Positions 47,001-59,282 of a stretch of 64,000 nt of DNA are shown here, piece after piece. Source of the stretch: Cenococcum geophilum 1.58. Taxonomy: Eukaryota > Ascomycota > Dothideomycetes > Gloniales > Gloniaceae. The notes under the pieces were generated by a model. The model had not been told where the DNA came from, did not search any database, and worked only from the letters and a program-made list of their open reading frames with translations. Numbering within the stretch: position 1 is the first letter of the stretch; every line of letters starts with the position of its first letter. The stretch covers positions 2,232,001 through 2,296,000 of the forward strand of contig KV748179.1 in the NCBI GenBank assembly GCA_001692895.1, written 5' to 3'. The position numbers and the translations under genes are program-made.

Positions 47001-48964
47001 TGCTATTTTAGATATCCGCTAAATAGGGTAATTAATAAAAAGAAGAGTATAACGCTAGATAGAGAGAGCTTAATAGCGAAATGTTAAAGGAAGTCTTAAA
47101 GAAGTACTTAGGAGGAAGGCAGAAGCTAGTGTTTAAAGTAAAGGCTAGATCCCTTATATATTAAATATTAAAGATAATAGATTTATTTATAATGTAAATG
47201 GAAGGCTATAGAAGTAAGGCCTAATAGAACGCTATAAGTGTAGCAACTGCGTATAAATAAAAGGTAGAGAAAGTCCGCTTGGTTAATTTATTAGCACTAG
47301 ACAGAACGGTTATAGGAGGAATAATAGAGTAGCGAGAAGTGGCCTTATGTTGGCAAAAGGCGTCTATTTAAGGGTTGCCCCTTAGTCTATATAATCATTT
47401 TCTTAAGCCGCGGTATACTAAGCTGGCCTACGGTGTATAGCTAAAGCTAGAATAATTAGAGCGCGTAATTGTAGGGGACCTCTAGCTAAGAGAATGAGAA
47501 ATCTTTAAGGCTATGTTGTTTAACCGAGAAGAAGCTCTAGTATAGGAGTTTTTTGAGATAGGTTGTGTTAGTAGAGATATAACTCTACTATTAAAGATTA
47601 AGACTGTACTATATAAAGTATAGTAAGTGCCGAACTTCCCTATACTAAGGGCCCTATAAGGGGAAGTGATAAATATATTATAAGAATGACTAGCTTAAGG
47701 GACTCTAGAATATTATAAAAGCCTATATAGGAATCTATGGTTTCTTATAAGTAAAAAGGAACACAAGAAGTACTAGCTAATTAATGTGGCGATAAATATT
47801 AACCGAGTGACTATTAGGGACGCAAATCTGCCGCTATGTACTAATAAGTTTTCTAAAGAGTTTGTGGGGTATAAGGTTATGTCTCTAGTTAACTTCTTCT
47901 CTAGATATAACTAATTAGAGCTAGATATAGAAAGCAGAAACCTAATGGCCTTTATAACACCTCTGGGACTTTTATAATAAACAATAGTACCTATAAAAGG
48001 AATAAATTCGGTAGCCTAGTTTATAAGGATAATTACTAAGATTCTAGAGCAATATATCCTACACTATACCTTACCGTTTTTGGATAATATTACAGTAAAA
48101 GGACTATAGATAGTGTATAATGGAGAAGAGAGCCTTCTAGGCGTGTGTAGATATATTCTGGAATATATTATATAGCTAGACGGAGTATTTATAGATTTAG
48201 AACGAGCTAAGTATATAATCTTAGGCGTAAAGTCTTATTTCTGCAAGGACAAGATTATAGTAGTTAGTTACCGCTGTAATAAAAAGGGGCAATATCTAGA
48301 AGAGTTAAAAGTCGTAAAGATTATTTATTGGAGAGACTGCGAAGACGTTATATCTGCCTAAGCATTTATAGGAGTTATTATGTATTACTAAATATAGGTA
48401 GAAGACTTTGTAATAAAGGCAGAGCCAATCTTCTAACTGCTATAAGTAAACGTTCTGTTTATATAGGGTATAGAGCAGATAGCCGCTATAAAGACTTTAA
48501 AGTATGTAATTACTATAGTACCCGCGTTAGTTTAACTAGATTATAGTAAAGGGGCTAGGCTAATTGTTCTTGCTGTTAACAGACGTAAGAATAGGTGGGA
48601 ATGCGGTCTTATACAACTGGATATATAAGGTCGTTGCCACCTATATTAATATAAAAGCGGCATCTGGTCTTAAGCAGAGCAGAAGTACGATTTAGGAAAG
48701 CTTAAATATTAAGCATTGCTGTATACATTAAAGAAGTGTTAAGTATACCTATACGGCGTCCACTTTATGGTTAAGATAGATACGAATACCTTAGTCACGT
48801 AACTAAATTATACTGCTACCAATTTACTAGGAGCCTTAATAACATAATAGCTAGTATAGATTTAGTTATAGGACTTTAATATTAGGTATGTTCTAGGGAA
48901 GAAGAATAGCCTAGCTAATGGACTATTATAATAACTACTAGATGGCGAACAATCTAATAAGCTA
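44091..48964 (+). pseudogene. Gypsy F gag-protease-RT-RNase H
   Basis: Gag starts near 44500 (VSQFIEQYKRLY). A zinc knuckle at 45483-45524 reads C-Y-R-C-G-G-P-Y-C-F-I-N-stop-C, with Cys in the place of the usual His. The protease site is L-I-N-S-R-A-E-L-N-L-I (N-S-R-A at 46479-46490), a degraded D-S-G-A. Reverse transcriptase covers about 47780-48550, with the active-site strand P-F-L-D-N-I-T-V-K-G (L-D-N-I at 48080-48091). RNase H begins after 48560 and is cut at 48964 by gypsy H. Open stretches of 60-70 codons (46890-47087, 48328-48546) are remnants, not separate genes. Confidence 0.82.
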
Positions 48965-48969
48965 ACTAA

Positions 48970-49394
48970 TATAACGGAACCTTGTAGCAAGAACTACGGT
49001 AGGCTCGTTATTGGGCTAGGTGTGTAGGAAATGCAAGTACAAAAGTCAACAACGTAATAACAACTGGTGGAGTGGTTGCCTAATAGATTAACTCCAATTA
49101 TATTCTAAGAATTACTACAAGGAAGGAACTATCTAGGTAGGGACTAAGGGTCCTTAAATACACAACCGTACTCCTAAGAAAGTTATTACTCTGTTTACTC
49201 TATCTGCTCTATTTACTTTATAATAGATCTTATAGATTATATAGATTATATAGATTATATCACGTGACTCTGCTTACTATTCCTTATTATATAGTTCTAT
49301 GGGTTCTATCCTGGACCGTGCTTATATTAACTAACTAGCTTCTTCCAACTCCTCTCTAAGTAGTTATAATATTATACTTAAAGCGTCCGTAATA
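48970..49394 (-). repeat. 3' LTR of gypsy H
   Basis: 425 bp, begins TATAACGGAACC (TG start lost to RIP) and ends CGTCCGTAATA in plus orientation. Contains short tandem ATAGATTAT units. Confidence 0.92.
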
Positions 49395-49479
49395 CTATCT
49401 CCCTCCTCTCTATTTTCGTCCTTAAAGATACCTAGCATCTCTAGGTCGTTTACTAGAGGTATAATATCCGTCTAATTAA

Positions 49480-52400
49480 TTTGGTTAATATTGTTACTTA
49501 TAATGCCTAAAGCACCTTCTTCTTCCTCTATAGCCCGTTGGTCTCGTACCATTGCTATAATATTATCTCTTAGTGAGATAATGCCATCTCTATGTTCTTG
49601 TTGTGTGAAAGAGGGGCTAGTTTATATTACGTTGGCGAGTCCTTTATCTCAGCAACCTTTTTTTTGTTTAAAGTGCACTAAAGCGAATATTTGGTTATCC
49701 TATAACGTTTGCTCTATCTCTAATATTAAATATACGCGACCTATTACTCTTAATAGTCGTCTAGTTCCCTAATTGATTTATTTTAGGGTCTTGTGTTTAA
49801 TCTAAGGTAGAAAAACTTAAGGGCGATCTTACCGTAGCGCTGGCGAAAGCCTATTGTCGATTTAAAGAATCTACTTGTGCCCTTAAGGCTCAGTAGTCTG
49901 CCTTTGTAAAAGTTTAGCGTCTTTAACATATTTATAAGAAGGTTCGCTTTAAGGAGTGGAAACTTATAAAATAAGGTTTATAGGAACTAGGCGATAAAAG
50001 AACGGACTTTCTTTTAATAGAGAAAGAAATAGATCTAAGTAGTTCGGTAACTGCTCTTTTTAGGTTCCCCTTAGGTAACTTATTCTTTGGCGATCCTTTT
50101 TTATTAATACTGCCTAACCTAATCTCTTTTAATACTCCTATACCTTTCCTATAGCGTTCTTTAAATTCTCTAGTAGCTCCTAGGTAGTCTTAGTATAGCC
50201 TATCTACTTAACCTTATACCATGTTTTGTTATTAATATCCTTATAATTAACGATCTTTAATACTTACCATTTGTCTTCTTCTTATCCTCTATACGTGTCT
50301 ACTTTATAGACTAGTGGCTTAACATTTCTATATACTAGCTCTAGCATTATAATATACTGTATAGGGTAGATCTTTATTTTAGCTAGTAGGTTTAACTTAA
50401 ACGTGACTAGTAAAATCCTCTGCGTAATTTTAAAAGGTCCTAGTTTAACGTAGTCTAACTTCTTACTTAGTCGTCAACTTTTAAAATTTTTATATAGTAA
50501 CCACACTTTATCTCCCTCCTTAAGATCTAGTCCCTTAGATCTCTTAGTATTATAGTACTTTTTTATTTTCTCTTATACTTTCTTTACTAATTTTATAAGG
50601 TCTGCATAAAGATTTATTAATGTCTTTATTCTTTCTTTAGCTATACTACTCGTTTTCTTTACTTATTATAGTAACAACAATATTCTTAGCTTATATCCGT
50701 AATTTGTCTTAAATAGTAATATACCTATTCCTTCTTAAGGTGTTATATTGTATATAAACTATATAACTAGTAATAGTAATACCTAATTATTCTATATATA
50801 ATTGACATAATGCCTTAAATACTACTCTAGTGTCTAATTTAATCTTTCCGTTTAACCGTCTGTTTGCGGATAGTATATAGTAAAAGTTACTACTTAAACT
50901 CCTTACTTCGCTAAGAATACTTCCTAAAATACTGCTATAAATCTTAGATCTCTATCTAATATAATTTTACTTAGTGCTCTATATTTTATAAACACTTCTT
51001 TAACATAGATTCTAGTAACATCTTCTACTAAGATTTCTTCTGTATATACTATAAAGTATCCCTACTTTATAAGCTTGTCTATTATTACTAAGATTACATT
51101 ATAATCTTGTCCGGTAATAGGATCTTTTAATTTTAGCAACTTAATAATAAAGTCCCATAATATAACCTCCTATGGTCTTTCTGGTATTTTAATAGGTTAT
51201 AGCCCTCTATATAGCTTATACCTTATTAGTTTATTTCTTTAGCAATCTAAATATTTCTTTATAACTTTTCTAGCTATCCTCTAGATTCCGTTAATAATAT
51301 ACTCCTCCTAGAGTCTTAATACTAAGCCCATAGCTCTATTATATCCTTAAGTTAGTCCCTTATAGAAGTCTTCCATAAACTACTTTACTATACTTCTTAG
51401 GATATACTTTACTTCTCAATTTTTTGTATATATCCGTCTATAAATCTTCTAGCTATACTTCTAGAATTCTTTATACCTAAAAGCTTTTTAGTGTCTTATA
51501 GACTTTCTCTAGTTTATTATTTTCTTAAATTGCTATAATTTTCGGATAATTATACCTAATTAATCCGTCTATATCCTTTTATAATAAAGCCCCTAATAGC
51601 TTCTCCTTATTTTATAGTTTAGCTTTACGGCTTAGAGCATCTACTCTTATATTGTCTGTACCTTTAGTATACTAAATCTTAAAATGGTATTCTATAAGTA
51701 TCTCTGCCCATCTAACCTGTCTTTAGTTAAGTTCCTTTATTATTAGGAATCCTATTAGGTTCTTATAATCCGTCTTAACCACAAATAGTTTCTCTATACC
51801 TTGCAAAAATGCTCTCTATTTCTTTAATACTATAACTATACCTAACAACTCCTTATTATAGATGTTATAGTTTAACTCTAGTAGTGTTATCTTTTAACTA
51901 TAATATATTACTAGGTACTATCTATTTTAATACTTTTATATAAAGTATGCCCCTAGTATATAGTCTAATATATCTATCTTTATAACCGTCTCTAGTCCTA
52001 ATTAATAGATCTTAAAAACTAGCTCCTAGGTAAATAACTCTTTAACTTTCTTAAAGAGTTCTCTTTACTCCTCTCCCTATACCTATAGTTCTTCTTTCTT
52101 TATTAACCTCGTAAGTAGCTTAATATCTTTTAACTACTATATTATAAACCTTCTACAGTAATTATAAAACCCTAGAAACGATCTTAACTATATAACGTTC
52201 TTTAGTTTCTATTAATTCACTATAGCCTTAATCTTCTTTAGATCTATACTAAGTTAGCCTAGTTTAATAATAAATCTAACAAAATTGGTCTTCCTAGTAA
52301 AGAACTCGCATTTTTTAATTGCTACTAGCATCTATTCTTCTTATAGTCTCTTTAAAACCTATTTAACGTATTCCCCATATTCTTCCTTAGTTATTAAGTA

Positions 52401-55400
52401 AATAATAATATTATCAAGATATACCATAATAAATTCATCTAAGTATTCTCCTAATATATTGTTAATACGCTTTTAGAACATTACTAGTGCGTTTATAAGC
52501 CCAAATTATATAACTAATGGTTTATATAGTCCTTCCTTTAACCTAAAGGCTGCCTTCTATTTATCGCCTTCCTTAATCTTAATCTAATGGTACGCCTATC
52601 TTAAATCTATCTTTATAAAGATTTGCGCATTACCTATCCTATCTTAGATTTCACTAATTAAGGGTAAAAAATACCTATCCTTCCTAGTGATGCTGTTTAA
52701 CTATCTATAGTCGATATATAGCCTTAGTTTACCATTTTTCTTTAGTATAAATAGTACTAGATAACCTACTAATAACTGCGATAGTTTAATATATCCCTTT
52801 TATAGATTTTCCTAAATAAACTCTTTTAACGCTCTACCTTCTTCTTTAGTAAGCTTATAATAGAAAGGAAATGCAAAGACAAATAGGCTCTTCTCTCTCC
52901 TTAGAGAAGCTTTTTTGTACAAAGAAAGGAAGAAGGGCGCTTTTTCTATTCTTAAGTAGGACAAAAATAGCTACTGGGAAGTGGCTAAGAGCAGAAGGAT
53001 CTCTAGAAGGAGGCAACTCCTACTAAAAGTCCTAGTAGATAGACCATAGAAAGCAAAAGGACAGAAATAAACTATAAAAAGGACAGGGACAGGCGTTAGA
53101 ATTATTTAGGATTTTATTCCAATTTTTTCTATTATTTTCCTATCGTTTTCTCACTACCTAATAGTTATTAGCAACCTAGTATCTTACAAGGAAGCGGTAA
53201 ATCCCTAGTTTAGGGATTTATAAACTACTAGGACATAGCTACTAGTACATGTTAAGCTGCCTAGAAAGGATTCATGTATATAGAACTATAGCGCCATAGC
53301 CTAAAGGCTGCATGCGCAGTATTGTACGTAGTATAATACAACGGATATAAAAAAAAAAAAAAAAAAAAAAAAAGTAAGCTTATAGATTAGAAAAAACTTT
53401 AGACTTATTTTTAGTTCTAACTCTATCTTATAGTCCTATACTATATATTCTAACAGCTTCTTACTTTCCGGTAACTATAGTTTCTTACCGTACTTATAGT
53501 ATCTCTTTAGTATATAACTTAGTCCTTTTTCTATTTCTTTATAGGTTGCTCCTACTTAGTACTATACCAACTTAACTTATTATCGCATCTTACGGTATTA
53601 AGTATCTCTAATATTAACCTAATCTATAATCTAATTAATCCTTAGATTATATTCCTATAACTAAGGTATACCTAATACTGCCTCGTCCTGTCCTAATAGT
53701 AGGATATTAAAAGACATCTTGATTTATCTCCCTTTAATAGTTATCCAAATAGGTCCTATTTTAAGATTAATAATCCCTCCTCTATAGGTTATTAGATCTC
53801 CTAAAATTATAACTAATAGGTAAAATTACTCCTTTTATCTATAAAGTAGTTTTATTCTCTTAACTATTACTAGTAAAATATGGTTTTACATTACTTTACT
53901 ATCTATTAGCACTTTAAACTACTAATCTTACTAATTAACTTATAAATTTAGGTGTTATCCTTAAATTCCTTTAAGGGTCTAAGGCTCTACCACTGGCTCC
54001 CTTTAGTCCCGTAGGCCTCTACTTTTCCTAACTATTAGCTACTTAATCCTAGTGCACTTAGCTCACTCTTTAGCCAATACCTAGTTTGCTTTTTATCTTT
54101 AATATACTATAAACACGTATTTTCTAGGTATTTCTACTACTATTATCCGTCTAAGTATTCTTCTATAAGGAATCTTCCTGGTTAAAGTACTAAACTTCCT
54201 TCCTTTTAAACCTCTGCTGGATGCCATCTATATATATATTTAGCATTCCTATATTATTACTTATCCGTCATCCAGTATATCCTTATAGGGTATTTCCAAT
54301 TCTTTTCCTTTGGATTCTTATACATTTCGTATATATCATCCACGCACGCAATCTATAATAACATATAGTATGCTAAGTACTTTAGGTTAACTCTTAGCTT
54401 ATCTTTATCCTTAAGTTTAAACCTTTATTATGCTAATCTAAACGTTATAACTTTATTCATAGGTACTAAGATGCGCCTCTTACTTCTCTAGTCCTCTAAA
54501 CGTTCCTCTAGATCCTTTAATGTTATAATTAAGGCTCCTTTAATATGCGTTATGGCCTTCTCTATAATTAGGTAGTTTTAGATAACTTTTTTATCTAACC
54601 ATATATAGAAATCTTCCCACTTATCGTTGTGCCTTTGCCTATACTACTTTTAGTATAGCTACTAGAGTATATACGGTCTGTCCGTAAGGAAGTATCTTCT
54701 TATTACTACATCGTAATAGCCCTTTATATATTATTCCTCGAACCTAGTTAGAATCCCTAGATCCTCTTTATCTTCTAGTTTAGTAAGCTACTTAGCTCTT
54801 AGTATACCTACTCTCGGTCTATTAGTAATTCTTTATACTAGTACTCTATCCTTTATACGTCCCAATATACTAAATCTCTTATCTAGTTTCTATTCTTGCT
54901 ATACAATAATTCTTTACCTAAACTCTTCTATAGTTTCTTTTAGTTTGCGCCTTATACTCTAATCCTTAAAGTTATCTTACTTTTTAATCCTAGTATTAAT
55001 TTTTCGATCTTTAGTCCAAACACTTCGTTTAACTAGTAAATCTTTTAGGTCTATATATTCGTCTCCTAGTCTAATTACTATTTATACCGTAGATTCTCTA
55101 ATCTATAAAGAAGCTCCTTGCCTCTTATCTATAGGTGTCCTGATTTATACTCCAAATTCTTAACCTCTTAGGTTCTTTAATCCCAAGCTCACTTCTAACT
55201 TAAGCTTAGCTCCAGCCTTAGTTTAACTAAGCTTACTTAGTATTCTTATCTTATCTTAAGAGTTTTAAATCTCACTTATCTCGTCTTAAGAATCTTATAC
55301 CTATAGGAACTTCTATCCTAAGCTTATTCGTATGTTTCCGAACTAAGCTACTACTCTACTCTATCGGTTATCGTCCGTTGTAGGTCCTTAAGCTTGCCTT

Positions 55401-57000
55401 ATCTTATTTTAAGAATCTTAGTTATCTCTTATCTCGCTATAAGAATCTTAAGCCTTTGGCCTTTTGCCTTTATTAAATGCCAAAGTAGTTTACTATTTTA
55501 CTTCTCTTACGTCTTATAAAGCGATAGATATTATGTCTAGTGGGGTTTCAATCCCTACTAATATTCCCTATTCTATAGTAAAATTATCCTCTGTCTTTAG
55601 TATAACATCTCTAAGGTCTACTTATTCCTAGTAAGCAGCCCTTATTACCTTATTGTCACGGAATATTTCACCTAGGTCGAATTTATCGTCCTTAATATCC
55701 GATCTATGAACTGGTTTATTGGTTCCTTTACATCCTATAGGTGCTGGCTCTTATAGCTAATAGCTTACGCCGTACTTAGCGTCCTTATAAATTTAGTATG
55801 CGTTATTATAACAAAACGCAAAACTTCTAATTAAATATTCTTTTATTCCTCGCAGTATATTATTATCCCTTTATACATATATATCGTCTACTAGTCTTAT
55901 ACCTTTTACTATATAGTAACTCTGCCTACTTTTATAGTCTTTAACGTAATAACCCTGTTTTCCGTAATTTATATAAGCTCCTTTTTTAAACTATTTCTCT
56001 TGCTATAGAGTCCGCCTGAATATCTTCTGCTAATAAGATCCCTGATTTAGCCTTTGCTTTTTAGACCTTTAATTACTTAATCCTTGTCCTCTAAGTTTCC
56101 ATAGTTTGCTCTATCTCTTATAGGCTTCTTTAGTGCCACTTAGGTCTATTGGCTTTGCGCTATACTATGGTTTCTAACTTGGCTTTTATTGTTGCGTACT
56201 CTGCGCCTTATACGACTATAAAACTCTATCCTAGCCTTTCTTAGCCTGTTCCCTTTAGTAGATTTAATTATTAATCTTAATCGCCTAATCTATTAGTTCC
56301 CTTAGGGTATCCACATCTTCTATTAGGATAATCGCGTCCTAGACTTTAGCCTTAAGTCCCTATTTATACTATGCCTTAAGCGCCCTATTATTCTACTCTA
56401 CTTATATTGCTAGTATTTGGAATTATATTATATACTTAATTACTAAAGTTTATTACACAAGGTTCTAGAGTTTTCTTTCCGCTATAGTTATTTCTTTCGG
56501 GTCTCTAAACATCTGCGTAAGTCATTCTGCGAATCCTTCCCAACTTAAGAATATAAATCACACGTCTTAGTTAGTGGTCGTCATTCCGTTTACCTATATC
56601 TCCGTAAGGTAAGGTTTAAACTACTTAAGTGCTCTTCCTAATAAGAATAGTCCTACGTAGGCTATCCGATCCACAGGTATAGGTAACTTTGCTCCCTCTT
56701 ATAAGACCTTAAAGTACATCTGCGTAAGGAATCCTTTAAGCTTTAACCTTTCTCCTATAAATCTCTCAATTAATAGTAGCTTAATCTTTACTGCTCCTAT
56801 CCCGTTAAGTCTTTCTTCTAACACTATATTATTAGCTATTAGCTAGTTAACTATTTCTTATAGCTGTCCGATCGTTATAGGTTGCTATAAGTTAGTATCT
56901 ACCATACTGGTATCACCTCCTGTCCTTAAAGTAGTTGCTACCGTTAATGGCGTCGTGGTAGCTGCTTTTAGTGGCATGTTATTCAACTTCTTGTATTAAT
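49480..57000 (-). pseudogene. Gag-pol of gypsy H, RIP-degraded
   Basis: Minus strand. Gag lies at about 56200-56980. The knuckle near 55920-55975 reads Y-I-N-Y-G-K-Q-G-Y-Y-V-K-D-Y-K, i.e. C-x-x-C-x4-H-x4-C with all Cys and the His changed to Tyr by C-to-T changes. Reverse transcriptase includes KEEGRALKEFI and KGYIKLS (about 52760-52850), and Y-L-D-N-I-I-I-Y at 52398-52421. Integrase is at about 50600-51450. A plus-strand open frame at 49491-49772 is antisense and not supported. Confidence 0.8.
52860..53372 (+). mobile_element. Poly(A)-tailed retroposon (SINE-like or truncated LINE) in gypsy H
   Basis: About 513 bp ending in a run of 25 A (53349-53373). It is flanked by the 12-bp duplication AGTAAGCTTATA (52848-52859 and 53373-53384). 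It interrupts the reverse transcriptase frame of gypsy H, which resumes with the duplicated Y-K-L codons. It has no long ORF and no convincing tRNA-type A/B boxes. It contains a perfect hairpin at 53198-53220 (arms TAAATCCCTA/TAGGGATTTA, loop GTT). It is less RIPped than its host. Confidence 0.8.
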
Positions 57001-57021
57001 ACTATAACTAGGTAGTGATTG

Positions 57022-57446
57022 TGTAACGGAACCTTATAGCAAGAACTACGGTGGGCTTATTATTAGGCTAGGTATATAGGAAATACAAGTATAAAAGTTA
57101 ACAACGTAATAATAACTAGTGGAGTAGTTGCCTAACAGATTAACTCTAATTATATTCTAAGAATTACTACAAAGAAGGAACTATCTAGGTAGGGACTAAG
57201 GGTCCTTAAATACACAACCGTACTCCTAAGAAAGTTGTTACTCTGTCTGCTCTGTCTGCTTTATTTACTCTGCGATAGATTTTATAGATTATACAGATTA
57301 TACAGATCACATCACGTGACTCTGCTTACTATTCCTTGTCACATGGTTCTACGGGTTCCATCCTGGACCGTGCTTGTATTAACTAACTAGCTTCTTCCGA
57401 CTCCTCTCCAAGTAGTCGTAATATTGTACTTAAAGCGTCCGTAACA
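57022..57446 (-). repeat. 5' LTR of gypsy H
   Basis: 425 bp, begins TGTAACGGAACC and ends GTCCGTAACA in plus orientation. The right half (from about 57240) retains CTGTCTGCTCTGTCTGC and CACATCACGTGAC, where the other LTR has TA-rich versions. Confidence 0.93.
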
Positions 57447-57451
57447 ACTAA

Positions 57452-58990
57452 GGATATTAAAGAGTTTATTAACTGCGAACTAAGTGCTTTAGAATATATG
57501 GCTAGCCTAGTTAAAATAGAGGTAGATCTACTACTGGAAGACTTATATTTAGGGGAGTCTTAGAAGATTATAAAATGGCTAGTAACCTTATAATATCTAA
57601 AAGAAATAAATACTAAAGAATTTAAAAAGTTTAAATAATATGCGCTAAAATTTCTAATACGTAATTAACAGCTCTTCCGCTAATAGTTAAAAAATATGCT
57701 AATGCGAAGGGTAATTAATAACAAAAATACTTAGTAAGAGATTATTAAGAACCTTTATAATTAGAGTGGATATTATAGATAAGAAGGAATATATTAAAGA
57801 GTCTTAAATTAATATTAGTGGCTAGGACTATAAGATTAGATATTATGGCATATTAAGTTATACCTGCAATGCTAGGAACGACAGCTAGGATAAAAAGAAG
57901 AAATAATGCACCCTATATAGGAGTCTATTTTATAGCACTAAGTGACCGTAGATATTACGTTTATGCTAATAACTTATCTTAGTTTCTAATACCTGGCTAC
58001 TACTTAAGAATACGTATCTAGATAGGTAGAAGCTTAAGCCCTTTAGAAAAAGAATATAAAAAGCGTGGCGAAATTTCTCTATAAAGACGTCATCTGTAGA
58101 TAGGGAGTATTCGGACAGCTTTCTGTAGATAGTAGTGGAGAAAATGCTGATATAACCGCTGCGCTTGCGAAGCTCTATAATATTAAAAGGGTTATGGCTT
58201 CTGTATATTACCTATAGGGATAAGGCTTAATAGAGCGAGGATATAAGCCTATAGTAGACGCTTTGGCAAAGATGGATGGCTTATAGCTGGACAATCTCTA
58301 TACTGTTTTATAGGCAGATAGAATGACCATTAAGTAACCTATAGGAATGACGCCAGCGAGAGTTATATGCGGATATAAGCATGTCCTTTCTATTAAACTC
58401 TATATACCTACTTAGTAAACGCTGCCCTAGTAAACAGTCCGGACTACTGTAGAGCTGCTAGCACTTTATATAAAGTAGTTTAACTAAAGAGACGCAGATA
58501 TATAAGAGGCTATTACGCGTATAAGATGACTAAGGGAGGTAAATAAAGAATATTTTAATAATATCCGCCGTATTCGCTAGGATGTATTTAAGGTTAGGGA
58601 TATAGTTATGCTTTATAACGCGTAACTTAAGTAAGACTATTCTAGTAGTCGTAAGTTAAATCTAAAGTAGCTAGGCCCGTTCCGTGTACGTAAGAGTTAC
58701 CCTTATAAAGGATAGTACTTAATTAAGGATCTTAATGGTATACTATTCCGTAATTAAACTCTAGGAAATAGATTAAAAAGGTTCTATTAACAATAGATAT
58801 CTAAAGTCTACTAGGAAGACCGGCTTGACCAGTTAGGCGGAACTATGCTATAAGAAATGATAGTAGAGCCAGAGCCTAAGAAAGACATGCAAAATTTACT
58901 AGTATTATAACGCCGCGTAGTTTAAGAAGTACGCGTTTTAGAAAGATCGTTTGATAGAACTAAGTACGAAATATTTAACTAGGGGACAGT
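57452..58990 (+). pseudogene. Gypsy F integrase
   Basis: Continuation of F pol after gypsy H. Zinc region: S-Y-T-C-N-A-R-N near 57860-57890. The catalytic triad lies in one frame: Asp in V-D-I-T-F-M (57951), Asp in L-S-V-D-S-S-G (58128) and Glu in L-I-E-R-G (58233), so the acidic residues survived. A GPY/F-like module follows (L-G-P-F-R-V-R, near 58672-58700). The end is near 58990, followed by a purine tract at 59003-59013. Stops come from TGG/CAG/CAA codons. Confidence 0.85.
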
Positions 58991-59015
58991 CAAGTTCTGT
59001 AGCGGGGGAGGGGAT

Positions 59016-59282
59016 GTAGATAATAGCCGTGCAATCCTTTTATTTGCCGTATTTCCTAAAGCTCTTTCTATTACGCGTTCTTATTTGCTTTTTTAGTTAG
59101 GAATTTAATGCGTATTAACAGTGAGGTAAGGGTAGAAGAATGTTTGTGAATAACTATATAGTATTGTTTATTGCAAAGATGTTAGTTCTGCTTACCGCCT
59201 TTACTAAGCTAATAGCGATTTTCTATACCGGGTATAGAAAATTATAATTAGTCTATTTAACGATTAGAGCCGGTAGAACTCT
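59016..59282 (+). other. Spacer between gypsy F integrase and its third ORF
   Basis: About 270 bp with no clear frame. It starts just after a polypurine-like GGGGGAGGGG (59003-59013) and holds the palindrome at 59217-59243. It may be the leader or promoter of the third ORF. Confidence 0.45.
59217..59243. other. 12-bp palindrome before the third ORF of gypsy F
   Basis: Arms ATTTTCTATACC and GGTATAGAAAAT around a single G, preceded by GCTAATAGC as at 41096-41122. The stem differs from the other copy but stays fully paired. Confidence 0.85.

Larger units (their letters stand above)
48970..57446 (-). mobile_element. Gypsy H: complete Ty3/gypsy element nested in gypsy F
   Basis: Two 425-bp LTRs (48970-49394, 57022-57446) and a perfect ACTAA duplication (48965-48969, 57447-57451). 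Length is 8477 bp, or about 7.96 kb without the retroposon at 52860-53372. Gag, zinc knuckle, reverse transcriptase and integrase are on the minus strand. The right LTR keeps more TG/CA than the left one. RIP-inactivated. Confidence 0.93.

Noticed and set aside
49491..49772. 93-residue plus-strand ORF in gypsy H
   Set aside because: Antisense to the degraded H polyprotein and without recognisable features.
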